A stretch of 64,000 bases of DNA from Halichoerus grypus (GCF_964656455.1 NC_135715.1:76831414-76895413); one strand, 5' to 3'. Shown: positions 35,531 to 46,374, numbered from the stretch's first letter. The notes: a model not told the origin generated them from the letters alone. Numbers and translations are program-made.

Positions 35531-36019
35531 CAACCAACATCTTATCAATCCCTTTTTAAAAAAAAAAAACATTTTTATTTTTCATTTTTAAAGTCATATT
35601 CTATCCCTTCATAGTAGTTACCCGTATTTTTGGCATATATATATAAGTTGTTCTCTCTTTAAAATCTTGAGATAGTTTCTTCTAACAGATCAAAATATAC
35701 TCTAAATCTCTAGTGTATGGTTTTTTTCTACTCCCCTGCCTGATCACATTCTCTCCCTTTTTTCTTTCTTTTTTTTTTAATCCTCTTCTTTCTTTTTTCA
35801 AACAACTTATCAAATCCTTTTTTAAAATTTTTTATAATTTCCATCTTTACAGTCATATTCCATCCCTTCATCATATCAACCCTTATTTTTGTACATATAT
35901 AAGTTTTTCTTTCTTTAAAATTTTGGGAGGGACTTTCTTTTAACAGACCAAAATACACCCAAAATCTAGTGTGTGGCACTGATCTATAATCCAGCCTGAT
36001 CATATTTGATCACATTCTG
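35531..36019 (+). repeat. tandem duplication inside the L1 5' UTR
   Basis: Copy 1 (35531-35752) and copy 2 (35799-36019) share, in order, CAACTTATCAAAT-like, CAGTCATATTC[TC]ATCCCTTCAT, ATATATAAGTT, TTTCTTTAAAAT-like, TAACAGA[TC]CAAAATA and TAGTGT[AG]TGG words, and end in GATCACATTCT. The copies are clearly diverged and separated by pyrimidine-rich tracts. The period is about 268 bp. Confidence 0.8.
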
Positions 36020-36236
36020 TTTTTGTTTTGTTTTGTTTTGTTTTGTTCTGCTTTTGTTTGTTTTTATCTTTATCTTTTTCTTTTTTCTTTTTTTCTTTCC
36101 TTTTCTTTTTTCTCTCTTTCCCTTTCTTTTCCCACTGCTTCAGGTCTTTTCTGATTTGTTTAGAGTATATTTTCTGGGGACGTTGTTACCCTGCTAGCAT
36201 TTTGTTCTCTCATTAATCTATTCTCCTCTGCACAAA
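36020..36236 (+). other. pyrimidine-rich L1 leader before ORF1
   Basis: Runs of TTTTG, CTTTTT and TTTCTTT lead up to the ORF1 ATG. The two long Phe/Leu-rich frames across it are low-complexity artefacts. Confidence 0.7.
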
Positions 36237-37133
36237 ATGACAAGACGGAAAAAATCACCTCAACAAAAAGAACAAGAGGTAGTACCGACTGCCAGGGACC
36301 TACTCAATACGGACATTAGTACGATGTCAGATCTAGAGTTCAGAATCATCACTTTAAAGATACTAGCTGGGCTTGAAAAAAACATGGAAGTTATTAGAGA
36401 AACCCTTTCTGGAGAAGTAAAAGAACTAAAATCGAACCAAGTAGAAATCAAAAAGGCTATTAATGAGGTGCAATCAAATATGGGGGCGCTAACTGCTAGG
36501 ATAAATGAGGCAGAAGAAAGAATCAGTGAGATAGAAGACCAAATGATGGAAAATAAAGAAGCTGAGAAAAAGAGAGATAAACAACTACTGGATCATGAGG
36601 GCAGAATTCGAGAGATAAACGATACCATAAGACGAAACAACATTAGAATAATTGGGATCCCAGAAGAAGAAGAAAGAGAGAGAGGTGCAGAAGGTATAAT
36701 GGAGCAAATTATAGCAGAGAACTTCCCTAATTTGGGGAAGGAAACAGGCATCAAAATCCAGGAAGCACAGAGAACCCCTCTCAAAATCAATAAAAATAGG
36801 TCAACACCCCGACATCTAATAGTAAAACTTACGAGTCTCAGAGACAAAGAGAAAATCCTGAAAGCAGCTCGGGAGAAGAGATCTGTAACCTACAATGGTA
36901 GAAACATTAGATTGGCAACAGACTTATCCACAGAGACCTGGCAGGCCAGAAAGGACTGGCAGGACATATTCAGAGCACTAAATGAGAAAAATATGCAGCC
37001 AAGAATACTATATCCAGCTAGGCTGTCATTGAAAATTGAAGGAGAGATAAAAAGCTTCCAGGACAAACAAAAACTAAAGGAATTTGCAAACACGAAACCA
37101 GCCCTACAACAAATATTGAAAGGGGTCCTCTAA
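36237..37133 (+). CDS. L1 ORF1 protein (RNA-binding chaperone), intact
   Basis: ORF1p is known to trimerise, coat L1 RNA and act as a nucleic-acid chaperone in the cytoplasmic L1 RNP. This frame encodes 298 residues from an ATG just downstream of the pyrimidine-rich leader. Residues about 40-130 are heptad-like and charged (coiled coil). About 132-218 fit the RRM, with NIRIIGIPEEE at 135-145 and RHLIVKLTSLRDKEKILKAA at 192-211. About 224-298 fit the C-terminal domain, with RLATDLSTETWQARKDW and QPRILYPARLS. It is somewhat shorter than human ORF1p (338 aa), mainly in the N-terminal part. No stop or frameshift is seen and all family blocks are present, so it could yield a normal protein. ORF2 follows after 81 bp. 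Confidence 0.93.
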   Translation: MTRRKKSPQQKEQEVVPTARDLLNTDISTMSDLEFRIITLKILAGLEKNMEVIRETLSGEVKELKSNQVEIKKAINEVQSNMGALTARINEAEERISEIEDQMMENKEAEKKRDKQLLDHEGRIREINDTIRRNNIRIIGIPEEEERERGAEGIMEQIIAENFPNLGKETGIKIQEAQRTPLKINKNRSTPRHLIVKLTSLRDKEKILKAAREKRSVTYNGRNIRLATDLSTETWQARKDWQDIFRALNEKNMQPRILYPARLSLKIEGEIKSFQDKQKLKEFANTKPALQQILKGVL

Positions 37134-37214
37134 GCAAAGAGAGAGCCTAAAAGCAACATAGATTAGAAAGGAACACAAACAATATACAGTAACAGTCACT
37201 TTACAGGCAATACA

Positions 37215-40200
37215 ATGGCACTGAACTCCTATCTTTCAATAGTTACCCTGAATGTAAATGGGCTAAATGCCCCAATCAAAAGACACAGGCTATCAGATTG
37301 GATTAAAAAACAAGACCCATCGATATGCTGTCTGCAAGAGACTCATTTTAGACCCAAAGACACCCCCAGATTGAAAGTGAGGGGGTGGAAAACCATTTAC
37401 CATGCTAATGGACACCAAAAGAAAGCTGGGGTGGCAATCCTTATATCAGACAAATTAGATTTTAAACCAAAGACTGTAATAAGAGATGAGGAAGGACACT
37501 ATATCCTACTTAAAGGGTCTATCCAACAAGAAGATCTAACAATTGTAAATATCTATGCCCCTAACATGGGAGCAGCCAATTATATAAGGCAATTAATAAC
37601 AAAAGCAAAGAAACACATCGACAACAATACAATAATAGTGGGGGACTTTAACACCCCCCTCACTGAAATGGACAGATCGTCTAAGCAAAAGATCAACAAG
37701 GAAATAAAGACTTTAAATGACACACTGGACCAAATGGACTTCACAGACATATTCAGAACATTCCATCCCAAAGCAACGGAATACACATTCTTCTCTAGTG
37801 CCCATGGAACATTCTCCAGAATAGATCACATCCTAGGTCATAAATCAGGTCTCAACCGGTACCAGAAGATTGGGATCATCCCCTGCCTATTTTCAGACCA
37901 CAATGCTTTGAAACTAGAACTCAATCACAAGAGGAAAGTCGGAAAGAACTCAAATACGTGGAGGCTAAAGAGCATCATACTGAAGAATGAATGGGTCAAC
38001 CAGGAAATTAAAGAAGAATTAAAAAAATTCATGGAAACCAATGAAAATGAAAACACAACTATTCAAAATCTTTGGGATACAGCAAAGGCAGTCCTAAGAG
38101 GAAAGTATATAGCAATCCAAGCCTTTCTCAAGAAACAAGAAAGGTCTCAAGTACACAACCTAACCCTACACCTAAAGGAGCTGGAGAAAGAACAGCAAAT
38201 AAAGCCTAAACCCAGCAGGAGAAGAGAAATAATAAAGATCAGAGCAGAAATCAATGAAATAGAAACCAAAAGAACAGTAGAACAGATCAACGAAACTAGG
38301 AGCTGGTTCTTTGAAAGAATTAACAAGATTGATAAGCCCCTGGCCAGACTTATCAAAAAGAAAAGAGAAATGACCCAAATCAACAAAATCATGAATGAAA
38401 GAGGAGAAATCACAACCAACACCAAAGAAATACAAACAATTATAAGAACATATTATGAGCAACTCTATGCCAACAAATTAGATAACCTGGAAGTAATGGA
38501 TGCATTCCTAGAGATGTATCAACTACCAAAACTGAACCAGGAAGAAATAGAACACCTGAACAGACCTATAACCACTAAGGAAATAGAAGCAGTCATCAAA
38601 AATCTCCCAAAACACAAAAGCCCAGGGCCAGATGGCTTCCCAGGGGAATTCTACCAAACATTTCAAGAAGAATTAATACCTATCCTTCTGAAACTGTTCC
38701 AAAAAATAGAAATGGAAGGAAAACTTCCAAACTCGTTTTATGAGGCCAGCATTACCTTGATCCCAAAACCAGACAAAGACCCCATCAAAAAGGAGAATTA
38801 CAGACCAATATCCCTGATGAACATGGATGCAAAAATTCTCACCAAAATACTAGCCAATAGGATCCAACAGTACATTAAAAGGATTATTCACCACGACCAA
38901 GTCGGATTTATCCCTGGGCTGCAAGGTTGGTTCAACATCCGCAAATCAATCAACGTGATACAATACATTAACAAAAGAAAAAACAAGAATCACATGATCC
39001 TCTCAATAGATGCAGAAAAAGCATTTGACAAAGTACAGCATCCTTTCTTGATCAAAACTCTTCAGAGTATAGGGATAGAGGGTACATACCTCAATATCAT
39101 AAAAGCCATCTATGAAAAACCTACAGCGAATATCATTCTCAATGGGGAAAAACTGAGAGCTTTCCCCCTAAGGTCAGGAACGCGGCAGGGATGTCCACTA
39201 TCACCACTGCTATTCAACATAGTATTGGAAGTCCTAGCCACAGCAATCAGACAACAAAAAGAAATCAAAGGCATCCAAATTGGCAAAGAAGAAGTCAAAC
39301 TCTCACTCTTTGCAGATGATATGATACTTTATGTGGAAAATCCCAAAGACTCCACCCCAAAACTGCTAGAACTCATACAGGAATTCAGTAAAGTGGCAGG
39401 ATATAAAATCAATGCACAGAAGTCAGTGGCATTGCTATACACCAACAACAAGACAGAAGAAAGAGAAATTAAGGAGTCGATCCCATTTACAATTGCACCC
39501 AAAACCATCAGATACCTAGGAATAAATCTAACCAAAGAGGCAAAGGATCTGTACTCAGAAAACTATAAAATACTCATGAAAGAAATTGAGGAAGACACAA
39601 AGAAATGGAAAAACGTTCCATGCTCATGGATTGGAAGAACAAATATTGTGAAGATGTCAATCCTACCTAGAGCACTCTACACATTCAATGCAATCCCCAT
39701 CAAAATACCATCCACTTTCTTCAAAGAAATGGAACAAATAATCCTAAAATTTGTATGGAACCAGAAAAGACCCCGCATAGCCAGAGGAATGTTGAAAAAG
39801 AAAAGCAAAGCTGGCGGCATCACAATTCCAGACTTCCAGCTCTACTACAAAGCTGTCATCATCAAGACAGTATGGTACTGGCACAAAAACAGACACATAG
39901 ATCAATGGAACAGAATAGAGAGCCCAGAAATGGACCCTTAACTGTATGGTCAACTCATCTTTGACAAAGCAGGAAAGAATGTCCAGTGGAAAAAAGAAAG
40001 TCTCTTCAACATATGGTGTTGGGAAAATTGGACAGCCACATGCAGAAGAATGAAACTGGACCATTTCCTTACACCGCACACAAAAATAGACTCCAAATGG
40101 TTGAAAGACCTCAATGTGAGACAGGAGTCCATCAAAATCCTAAAGGAGAACACAGGCAGCAACCTCTTCGACCTCAGCCACAGCAACTTCTTCCTAGAAA

Positions 40201-41030
40201 CATCGCCAAAGGCAAGGGAAGCAAGGGCAAAAATGAACTATTGGGACTTCATCAAGATAAAAAGCTTTTGCAAAGCAAAGGAAACAGTCAACAAAACCAA
40301 AAGACAACTGACAGAATGGGAGAAGATATTTGCAAATGACATATCAGATAAAGGGCTAGTATCCAAAATCTATAAAGAACTCATCAAACTCAACACCAAA
40401 AGAACAAAGAATCCAATCAAGAAATGGGCAGAAGACATGAACAGACATTTTTCCAAAGAAGACATCCAAATGGCCAACAGACACATGAAAAAGTGTTCAA
40501 TATCGCTCGGCATCAGGGAAATCCAAATCAAAACCTCAATGAGATACCACCTCACACCAGTCAGAATGGCTAAAATTAACAAGTCAGGAAATGACAGATG
40601 TTGGCGGGGATGCGGAGAAAGGGGAACCCTCCTACACTGTTGGTGGGAATGCAAGCTGGTGCAGCCACTCTGGAAAACAGTATGGAGGTTCCTCAAAAAG
40701 TTGAAAATAGAGCTACCATATGATCCAGCAATTGCACTACTGGGTATTTACCCCAAAGATACAAAAGTAGGGACCCAAAAGGCTACGTGCACCCCGATGT
40801 TTATAGCAGCAATGTCCACAATAGCCAAACTGTGGAAAGAGCCAAGATGTCCATCAACAGATGAATGGATAAAGAAGATGTGGTATATATATACAATGGA
40901 ATATTATGCAGCCATCAAAAGGAATGAGATCTTGCCATTTGCAACGACGTGGATGGAACTGGAGGGTATTATGCTGAGCGAAATAAGTCAAACAGAGAAA
41001 GACATGTATCATATGACCTCACTGATATGA
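37215..41030 (+). pseudogene. L1 ORF2 (endonuclease-reverse transcriptase) with one in-frame stop
   Basis: ORF2p nicks target DNA and reverse-transcribes L1 RNA from the nick. The frame runs 1,271 codons before its natural stop, near the human length of 1,275, but TAA at 39939-39941 (codon 909) interrupts it. Reading starts at ATG 37215. Endonuclease residues are all present: N13, E42, D144 with N146 in GDFN, RIDHI and SDHN. The reverse transcriptase shows [18 protein letters not shown] and the catalytic FADD at 699-702. Beyond the stop, in the same frame, lies the C-terminal segment with C1129-x3-C1133-x7-H1141-x4-C1146. An ATG at 40050 could only give the last 326 residues. The product as written would be a 908-residue protein with endonuclease and RT but no C-terminal cysteine domain. 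No frameshift was found. Confidence 0.93.
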
Positions 41031-41514
41031 GGAATTCTTAATCTCAGGAAACAAACTGAGGGTTGCTGGAGTGGGGGGTGGGGTGGGAGGGATGGGGTGA
41101 CTGGGTGATGGACACTGGGGAGGGTATGTGTTCTGGTAAGCGCTGTGAATTGTGCAAGACTGTTGAATCTCAGATCTGTACCTCTGAAACAAATAATGCA
41201 ATATATGTTAAGAAAGAAAAAAAGAAGAAGAAGAATGTAGCAGGAGGGGAAGAATGAAGGGGGGGAAATCGGAGGGGGAGAAGAACCATGAGAGACGATG
41301 GACTCTGAAAAACAAACTGAGGGTTCTAGAGGGGAGGGGGTTGGGAGGATGGGTTAGCCTGGTGATGGGTATTGAGGAGGGCACGTTCTGCATGGAGCAC
41401 TGGGTGTTATGCACAAACAATGAATCATGGAACACTATATCTAAAACTAATGATGTAATGTATGGGGATTAACATAACAATAAAAAAATTAAAAAATAAA
41501 TAAATAAATAAATA
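41031..41514 (+). other. L1 3' UTR made of two related modules plus A-rich tail
   Basis: Module A (41031 to about 41236) ends in an A-rich stretch with AAGAAG units. Module B (about 41237-41490) follows, then the final AAAAAT/AAAT tail. Both modules contain AAACAAACTGAGGGTT, a G-rich run, GGTGATGG...GGAGGG and a TTCTG[GC]...GCNCTG block in the same order, so they are diverged copies of one unit. Only module B is followed by the true element end and target-site duplication. Confidence 0.8.
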
Positions 41515-41529
41515 AAATAAAATACACTC
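41515..41529. repeat. right target-site duplication of the L1
   Basis: AAATAAAATACACTC, identical to 34362-34376. The unbroken match supports a recent insertion. Confidence 0.95.
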
Positions 41530-41559
41530 TTTTGGCCACCACCCACCCTGTTCTGTCAA

Positions 41560-42060
41560 TGGTGACCACCATCACACTCTAGTACTGTATAACTTTCTTA
41601 CATATTTTGACAAGAATAGCATATTGTATGTCAGATTGGCTCTGCAATATCCATTTTTTCTAATTCAAGTAGGGATTGAGATTTGTTTTAAGTCAATACA
41701 TAAAGATCTAACTTATTCTTTTCTAAACATTATATATTGTTCCACTGCACTATTTCCAATATAATAATTTAATTACCAATTTTTCTATTAGACATTTAGA
41801 TTGTTTTCTATTTTGTTCCACTATAAACAAAGCTGAAATACGTAGGTATATGATTGCCAGTCATGAAGCCTTTAAAATGCTTACCAACTATTTGTATTTC
41901 TCTATGGCCAAATATGCATTCCCAGACTGTTGCTCCTTTGATTTGGTTGTTTGATTTTTCCTTACTGAGTTATAGGTGTTCTATACATAATGTGGGAAAT
42001 AAAGCATTATTTTTTTCTTTTTATGTTACAAATTCCTTTTCACAAACTGTTTTTTAGTTT
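41560..42060 (-). repeat. old L1 ORF2 3' region, degraded
   Basis: TATTAGACATTTAGATTGTTTTC, CACTATAAACAAAGCTGAAATAC and GATTTGGTTGTTTG...ACTGAGTTATAGGTGTTC follow the reverse complement of old L1 ORF2 3' sequence. Many mutations, no usable frame. Confidence 0.55.
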
Positions 42061-42071
42061 TTTTAATTTAG

Positions 42072-42168
42072 ATTTTTTTATTATTATGTTAATCACCATA
42101 CATTACATCATTAGTTTTTGATATAGTGTTCCATGATTCATTGTTTGTGTATAACACCCAGTGCTCCA
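42072..42168 (-). mobile_element. short 5'-truncated L1 3' end
   Basis: About 97 bp matching the reverse complement of module B of the full-length L1 (TTAATCACCATACATTACAT, GTTCCATGATTCATTG, AACACCCAGTGCTCCA). It landed inside older L1 sequence. TTTAATTT-like words on both sides may be the target-site duplication. Confidence 0.85.
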
Positions 42169-42179
42169 TTTAAAATGTT

Positions 42180-42870
42180 TAATTTCGATGTCTTTGAAGT
42201 TATCCAAAAAAAACCTATTTTCTAAAAATCAATGTTATTGTCTTCTCTTTTTCATGTTTTATTAATAACATCTTTCTACTTTCTTGGATGTATTGCTATT
42301 TTTCAGGTTTCTTTGACTGTTTTTATATATAGTAATGATCTATCATGAGTTAAGACTTGTGAAGGATGTAAGATCTATGTCTAGATTTTTTTTTGACATA
42401 TGGATGTCCAGTTGTTCCAGCACCATTTTTGAAAAGACTATCTTTGCTCCATTGTATTGCCTTTGCTCCTTTGTTCAGAATCAGTTGACTCTATGAATGT
42501 GGATCTATTTCTGGACTCTCTATGATGTTCCACTAATCACTTTGTCTCTTCTTTCATCAATACCACACTCTCTTGATTACTGTAGTCATAGGAAGTCTGT
42601 AAGTCAGGTAGTGTCAGTCCTCCAACATTGTTGCTCTTATTCAATACAAGCTGGAGATTCTAGGTATTGTGCCTCTCCATATCAACTTTGGAATCAGTTT
42701 ATCAATATCCAAAAAATAAAAACTTAATGGGATTCTGATTGGGATTGGTTTGAATTTATAGCTCAAGTTAGAAAGAATTGACATATTGACAATATTGAGT
42801 CTTCTTATTCATAAACATGAAATATCTTTCCATTTATATATTCTTATATGCTATTTTTTCCATTAAAGTC
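42180..42870 (-). repeat. old L1 ORF2 fragment, degraded
   Basis: ATGGATGTCCAGTTGTTCCAGCACC (in pieces), TTGTATTGCCTTTGCTCC, ATACCACACTCTCTTGATTACTG, GGTAGTGTCAGTCCTCCAAC, GGGATTCTGATTGGGATTGG and GACAATATTGAGTCTTC are the reverse complement of L1M ORF2 in the correct order. It is likely the same ancient insertion as 41560-42060. Confidence 0.75.
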
Positions 42871-43985
42871 CTTAGCATATTAGTCATAGTTAAATTCATG
42901 TTCTGAATCCTTCATTCATGCCATATCTGAGTCTGGTTCTGATGCTTACTCTGTCTTCAAACTGTGTTTTTCCACGTAGTATGCCTTGTAATTTTTTGAT
43001 GAAAGCCAGAGATGAGGTACTTCCACTCCCTGGGTGAGGGAAACTTCAAAAAATATGTCTTTAGTAATAAGGTGGTAAGTGTGGGGGAGGGGAAATGTGC
43101 TATAGTTCTATGATTAGGTTCAAGTCTCTTAGTAAACTGTGCCTCTTGGCTGTGAAATTCACAAGTGCTTCTTAGGTGGGACAGGATGGCTAGATGCAGG
43201 TGGAGTTGAGTACTTTCCTTCCCCCAGGTCAGTTAGGCCCTGATAAAACCTTAGGACATTAGGCTTTAGTTAAATAATTTCCCTGGAGGGTAGGCCTCTT
43301 TAAGAAGAACAGAATCCTCAGGGATGTTTACAAATTATTCCTTTTCCCCTTCCCCTACTGGAAGCAAGAGGGATCCTTCCTTATCTTCACTCTTCAAACC
43401 TGGTAGAGCTCCAGGAGATAAAACTCACAAGTGTGCCCCCATCCCTGGAGTTTTTAATGCACAGATTTTTCCTGACTGAGTCTCTGGCAATTTATCAATT
43501 ATAATTCAGGTTTTCCTACCTTGGTACTAGTTCCTACAGAGATTTCTGCTTAGGGATTTTTGCTCCATTTAAGTTGTGTCTATCTGTCTCTGTGTTTTGT
43601 CTACCTGTCTCTCTAACAATGGGGGCAGTTTGCACTGTGACTTCATTTCTCCTATGGATCTAAAATGAGTTGAGTTTTCAGTGTGTTCAACTTTTTACTT
43701 GTTGTCAGGATGAAGTGGAGGCTTCTAAGCACCTTACATGCAAGACTGGATGCACAGTATCTCCCAATTTGCTTTATAAGTTATATTATTTAGCATCTAA
43801 AGACTCATGTCTGTCTGTTATCTTAGTGTGTATTTCATGTTAACAATATTATTAATCCCTCTTTGTCCCTTTTAATATGCTTTGTCTTAAATTTTACCTT
43901 AACATTAAGAGTGCTATGTCTGTATTTTCATTTTTTGTTTTCTTATATCCTTCTATGTAGTAAGAAGTCATCTTATTTAGTTCTT
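42871..43985. repeat. probable old L1-derived sequence
   Basis: Words such as CTGTCTTCAAACTGTGTTTTTCC, GTAGTATGCCTTGTAATTTTTTG and TTGTTGTCAGGATG resemble an old L1 3' region. The stretch after 43770 resembles reversed ORF2. Orientation and boundaries are not clear. Confidence 0.4.
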
Positions 43986-44060
43986 TTTTTTATTTTTTTA
44001 TTAACATATAATGTATTATTTATTTTAGGGGTACAGGTCTGTGATTCATCAGTCTTACAG
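43986..44060 (-). mobile_element. L1 3' end terminating at module A
   Basis: ATTAACATATAATGTATTATTT...TACAGGTCTGTGATTCATCAGTC is the reverse complement of the module A terminus, with a T tract directly to its left as poly(A) and no module B. This is an L1 copy whose 3' end is module A. Confidence 0.75.
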
Positions 44061-44069
44061 AGGTGGTGA

Positions 44070-45470
44070 GTGCATAAGTTAAAACTGTGGGATGTTGAAC
44101 CATACTAGCTGACTCCAAATCTTGATTCTTGTAATTAATGGTTATATTAGCTAGGTGTAGTGGGAATACTGTCCCAACACATACCAAGAATAAAGAAAGA
44201 TTGCCATTTTTGAAAGAAGCCTAGAAGAGTAAAGAGCTCTGTAGTAGGTTCTGGCTGCAGTGAAACAGCCCCACTCCTCGGCCCATATGACCTAGCAGAC
44301 TCTACAGTGCTAGAGGTATTGTGGTAGGAGAAGATGCCATGTGGAGTTTATGGCAAACAGCAATAAGAGATTTATAATGTAGATCTTTGGGGTTTTGGAG
44401 CAAGACCAGATAATGCCAGATAACACAGAGAATTAAATATCCTTTGAAAAACAGTTCCTGGCATCCTATTACACTGGTAGAAATGAAGCATCTTACCTTA
44501 GAACATCAAGTGATCATGCAGTGAGTGATGGATGTTCAAAATGAGTTGGGTCATGAGGCCCAACAGCAACAAGATGGCATAGTACATGCAAGATTGTATA
44601 CAAGCAGGGATAACAAATAAACTGCATGAACAAAGAAACCAGTTCCCCATGTATCCACCACTGCTTTGGCTAGCACCACTAGCTATATGAGTGGTCTCTT
44701 TTGACTTGCTTGACAAAGAGGGAAAAGATCAAGATTTATTCATGAATGGGCTAGCTAAGTATGTAAGTGTAAGCTGAAAGACAGTGCTCAGGGGAAATCC
44801 TCAAATAGACAAACTTTTGGACACTACACTTGGTCACACTGCTTTGTGTGGAAAGAGAAATTGGTCTGAGGTAAGAATATACATGGACTCATGGGAAATG
44901 CTCCATGTCTTGGCTTTTCAGCCAGGGACCTAAAAGCTAGAGGACAAGGTGTTCTGGAGAAGCAGCATGTATACAGACCTATGGAAGTAGGCTGGAAGTG
45001 TAAAGATTTTTGCATCATATGTCAGCACCAATTAGTGAGCACCCACCATGGAAGAAGCACTAAACAAGGAAGTAGACAAAATGAGTCAGCCAGTGTTGTT
45101 AGCATTTACCATTGCCCACTCCAGTGTTGGCACAATGAATTTAGGAGATAATTAGTCATGTTTTCAGGAATGGAGGTCATGCCTAAAACCAAGCATTGGT
45201 TCCCACTCCCCAAGGCTGATCTATTATTATTGCTACCAAACGGCCAACCTGCTAGCAACAGAAACAAAAATGAAGCACCCAGTATAGCACCATCCTTTAA
45301 GGAAACTAAAAACCAGTTGTGCAATTTGGTTACATTGAATACCTCCCACTGTGATGGGAAGTGATTCACCCTGCCCAAAATCAAAACATACCATAGGTGT
45401 GGATTTTCTCTTTCTGCCCACAGGATCTTGGCCAATAAACCTCCTAGATGCCAATCTCTGCCTCAGAGTT
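44070..45470 (+). pseudogene. decayed ERVL-class pol remnant
   Basis: Plus-strand order fits the RNase H to integrase N-terminal part of ERVL/MaLR-class internal sequence. Landmarks include GAATATACATGGACTCATGGG, CTTGGCTTTTCAGCCAGGGAC, TGTCAGCACCAATTAGTGAGC, GAAGTAGACAAAATGAGTCAG and CCCAAGGCTGATCTATT. Stops and small indels occur throughout and no long frame survives. gag, most of RT, most of integrase and any env are absent. An LTR follows at once, so part of the 3' internal region has been lost. It is an old, inactive endogenous retroviral fossil. Confidence 0.6.
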
Positions 45471-45474
45471 CTAC

Positions 45475-45855
45475 TGACTGAATGTTTGTATTCCCCCTCA
45501 CTAAATCCATGTGTTGAAGCCTAAACCCCAATGTGATGGTATTTGGTGGTGGACCTTTGGGAAGTGATTAGAGAATGAGGGTGGAGCCCCCATAAATGGG
45601 ATTAGTGCCCTTATAAAAGAGATCCCAGAGGGCTCCCTCCTTTCAGCATGTGAGGAGTCAGGGAGAAGACAGATGACCACCAACAAGGAAGCAGGCCCCT
45701 GCCAGACACAGAATCAGTAGGCCCTTGCCAGGCACAGAGCAGTAGAATCAGTTGATCTTGGACTTCTCATTCTCCAGAACTGTGAGGAATATATTGTTGC
45801 TGTTTAGAAGCCACACAGTCTATGATATTTTGCTATAGGAGCCTGCATTAAGACA
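45475..45855 (+). mobile_element. ERVL/MaLR-class LTR
   Basis: TGAATGTTTGTATTCCCCC, CCATGTGTTGAAGCCTAAACC, ATGTGATGGTATTTGG, GGATTAGTGCCCTTATAAAAG (TATAAAAG is the likely U3 TATA box), CTTGGACTTCTCATTCTCCAG, GAACTGTGAGGAATA and TATTTTGCTATAGGAGCC follow the family consensus. Its position after the pol remnant in the same orientation suits a 3' LTR. Confidence 0.65.
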
Positions 45856-45889
45856 AGAATCTATTTCCTGGGGAGACCAACCTAAGATA

Positions 45890-46030
45890 TTTGGCATGGT
45901 CTGTTTCTTCATTTGTAAAGTGGGGACAATCAGAATTAGGCAGATATTTAATTAGAACACAATTACATAATAAATAATTGAAGTTAGAATAATATCTAGT
46001 CAATAGTAGTCGATAAATGTTGGTTCCTCT
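45890..46030 (+). repeat. MIR SINE fragment
   Basis: TTTCTTCATTTGTAAAGTGGGGACAAT (in pieces) and GTCGATAAATGTTGGTT match the MIR 3' half. Confidence 0.55.
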
Positions 46031-46079
46031 TTAGAAATGCACAGAAATGTTTGTTATTCATTTGTTTCTATTTTTTTAA

Positions 46080-46261
46080 AGATTTTATTTATTTATTTAT
46101 TTATTTATTTGAGAGAAAGAGAATGAGCAGAGGGAGAGGGACAAATAGACTGTGCACTGAGCCCGAGACTGATGTGGATCTTAGTCTCACGACCCTGAGA
46201 TTATGACCTGAGCCAAAATCAAGAGTCAGATGCTTAAATGACTGAGACACCCAGGCACCCC
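46080..46261 (-). mobile_element. CAN-SINE
   Basis: A complete minus-strand copy with an exact 17-bp target-site duplication TGTTTCTATTTTTTTAA at 46063-46079 and 46262-46278, and an expanded TTTA tract. Confidence 0.95.
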
Positions 46262-46374
46262 TGTTTCTATTTTTTTAATAAGTGATTTACCACATTCACA
46301 TTTTTTGGTGATGATTAATGCATTTAGACTTAATTCAGTCTAATAAGGGAGATAATAGGAACATGGAAAACTAT

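Larger units (their letters stand above)
34377..41514 (+). mobile_element. full-length LINE-1 retrotransposon
   Basis: A 7.1-kb element bounded by a perfect 15-bp target-site duplication. In order it holds a CpG-rich 5' UTR (34377-36236), ORF1 (36237-37133), an 80-bp spacer, ORF2 (37215-41030, one internal stop) and a two-module 3' UTR with an A-rich (AAAT)n tail. ORF1 is open and ORF2 has a single nonsense codon, no frameshift and an unmutated duplication, so the insertion looks recent compared with other L1 pieces here. It cannot make full-length ORF2p as written. A sequencing or assembly error at the stop codon remains possible. The lineage is the carnivoran L1 shared with the short 3' ends in this window. 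Confidence 0.95.

Noticed and set aside
37580..40696. Minus-strand frames across L1 ORF2
   Set aside because: Shadows of the real ORF2 on the opposite strand.
44891..45454. Open frames on both strands in the retroviral region
   Set aside because: They are short surviving windows of the decayed ERVL pol and its complement, not intact proteins.
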